Origin: Desulfobulbaceae bacterium UBA2262 | GTDB taxonomy: Bacteria > Desulfobacterota > Desulfobulbia > Desulfobulbales > Desulfurivibrionaceae | NCBI GenBank assembly: GCA_002347185.1 | Contig: DDXK01000015.1 | Location: 69,044-82,891, forward strand | Length of the DNA: 13,848 nucleotides | Direction: 5' to 3' | Part shown: positions 13,487-13,848 of the stretch, piece by piece | Layout: every line of letters begins with the position of its first letter | Position numbering within the stretch: the stretch's first letter is position 1 | Notes under the pieces: model-generated | Told to the model about the DNA's origin: nothing | Seen by the model: the letters and a program-made list of their open reading frames with translations, nothing else | Database searches by the model: none | Program-made: the position numbers and the translations under genes

Positions 13487-13698
13487 TTGCGCGGAAAAAG
13501 AACATGGGGAATTTCAGCGGAATGCGGCCGCAACAATACGCTTGCCAGGGGTGACTGTCAATTCCCTTCGCAAGCGGCCGGTATTTTTTCCCGGGGCGGG
13601 GCGCAGCCTCCTCCCCATTCTCCCGGGGAAATTTCCTTTCCGTTATGGTAAGCTCTGCGGCAGAAGCGGGGAAACAGATCAGCAGGCAGGGGAAGAAG

Positions 13699-13848
13699 AT
13701 GGCATTCCAGCTCGAAACCACATATACGCCGGCCGGCGACCAGCCCCGGGCCATAGAGCTGCTGAGCCGCGGCATCGGGGAGGGCGTCCGGGACCAGGTG
13801 CTCCTCGGCGTCACCGGCTCGGGCAAAACCTTCACCATGGCCCAGGTC
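13699..13848 (+). CDS. uvrB: Excinuclease ABC subunit B, N-terminal 50 residues (cut by window end)
   Basis: UvrB is the damage-verifying helicase-like subunit of nucleotide excision repair. Only the first 50 codons are present. They read MAFQLETTYTPAGDQP at the start and LLGVTGSGKTFTMAQV at the end. The second is the Walker A motif (GVTGSGKT) in the form typical of UvrB. The ATG at 13699 directly follows GGGGAAGAAG, which contains the ribosome-binding site, and gives the standard UvrB N-terminus. The gene is divergent from the glucan synthase. I found no CTGT-N8-ACAG SOS box in the gap, but LexA sites differ among delta-proteobacterial lineages, so SOS control cannot be excluded. Confidence 0.95.
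   Translation, partial: MAFQLETTYTPAGDQPRAIELLSRGIGEGVRDQVLLGVTGSGKTFTMAQV

Noticed and set aside
13627..13636. Palindrome GGAAATTTCC upstream of uvrB as an operator
   Set aside because: Ten-base palindromes occur by chance and no promoter could be placed around it. Not a recognisable LexA site.
1..13848. CRISPR array, transposase, phage gene, tRNA or rRNA
   Set aside because: No periodic repeats, terminal inverted repeats, transposase motifs or structured RNA gene sequences were seen on either strand.

Overview
The window is GC-rich bacterial chromosome with tightly packed housekeeping and envelope genes. Gene content and protein style (an HPr/Enzyme I pair with no sugar-specific EII genes, an ECF sigma/anti-sigma pair next to a Do-type protease, a one-piece GH17-GT2 glucan synthase) suggest a Gram-negative, probably a Desulfobacterota (delta-proteobacterial) species. 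That placement is inference from style, not from a marker gene. No mobile element, CRISPR array, tRNA or rRNA was seen.

Layout. 1-4183 (minus strand) is an envelope-stress block. An ECF sigma factor (3542-4102) precedes a zinc-finger, single-pass anti-sigma factor (2722-3528). Next come a 423-bp gap, a DegP/DegQ-type periplasmic protease (835-2298) and a glycine-zipper lipoprotein (44-811). 4393-4951 holds two small, poorly characterised genes facing each other. 5070-9160 (plus strand) is a run of ptsH, ptsI, thiL and an RluA-type pseudouridine synthase. mtgA (9144-9992) converges on it. A UspA protein (10276-10722) and an 874-residue NdvB-type glucan synthase (10786-13410) converge on a shared hairpin. 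The first 50 codons of uvrB close the window.

The most interesting part is the gap between the anti-sigma gene and degP. It contains a second copy of the promoter motif found in front of the sigma gene: GGAACTT, 16 bases, GTCTT, the same in both and like classical sigma-E promoters. About 65 bases past its predicted start begins a strong intrinsic terminator (11-bp stem, T6). Together they outline an approximately 106-nt transcript with no convincing reading frame, a 5' palindrome, a pyrimidine-rich stretch and C-rich hairpin loops. This is what a sigma-E-dependent small regulatory RNA (as RybB and MicA are in enterobacteria) would look like. degP has its own sigma-70-like promoter beyond the terminator.

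Proposed logic: envelope damage releases the sigma factor from its anti-sigma partner. The sigma factor then activates its own operon and the small RNA. DegP, the lipoprotein, MtgA and the periplasmic glucan enzyme form the surrounding envelope-maintenance set. The sRNA and its link to sigma are predictions from sequence alone.
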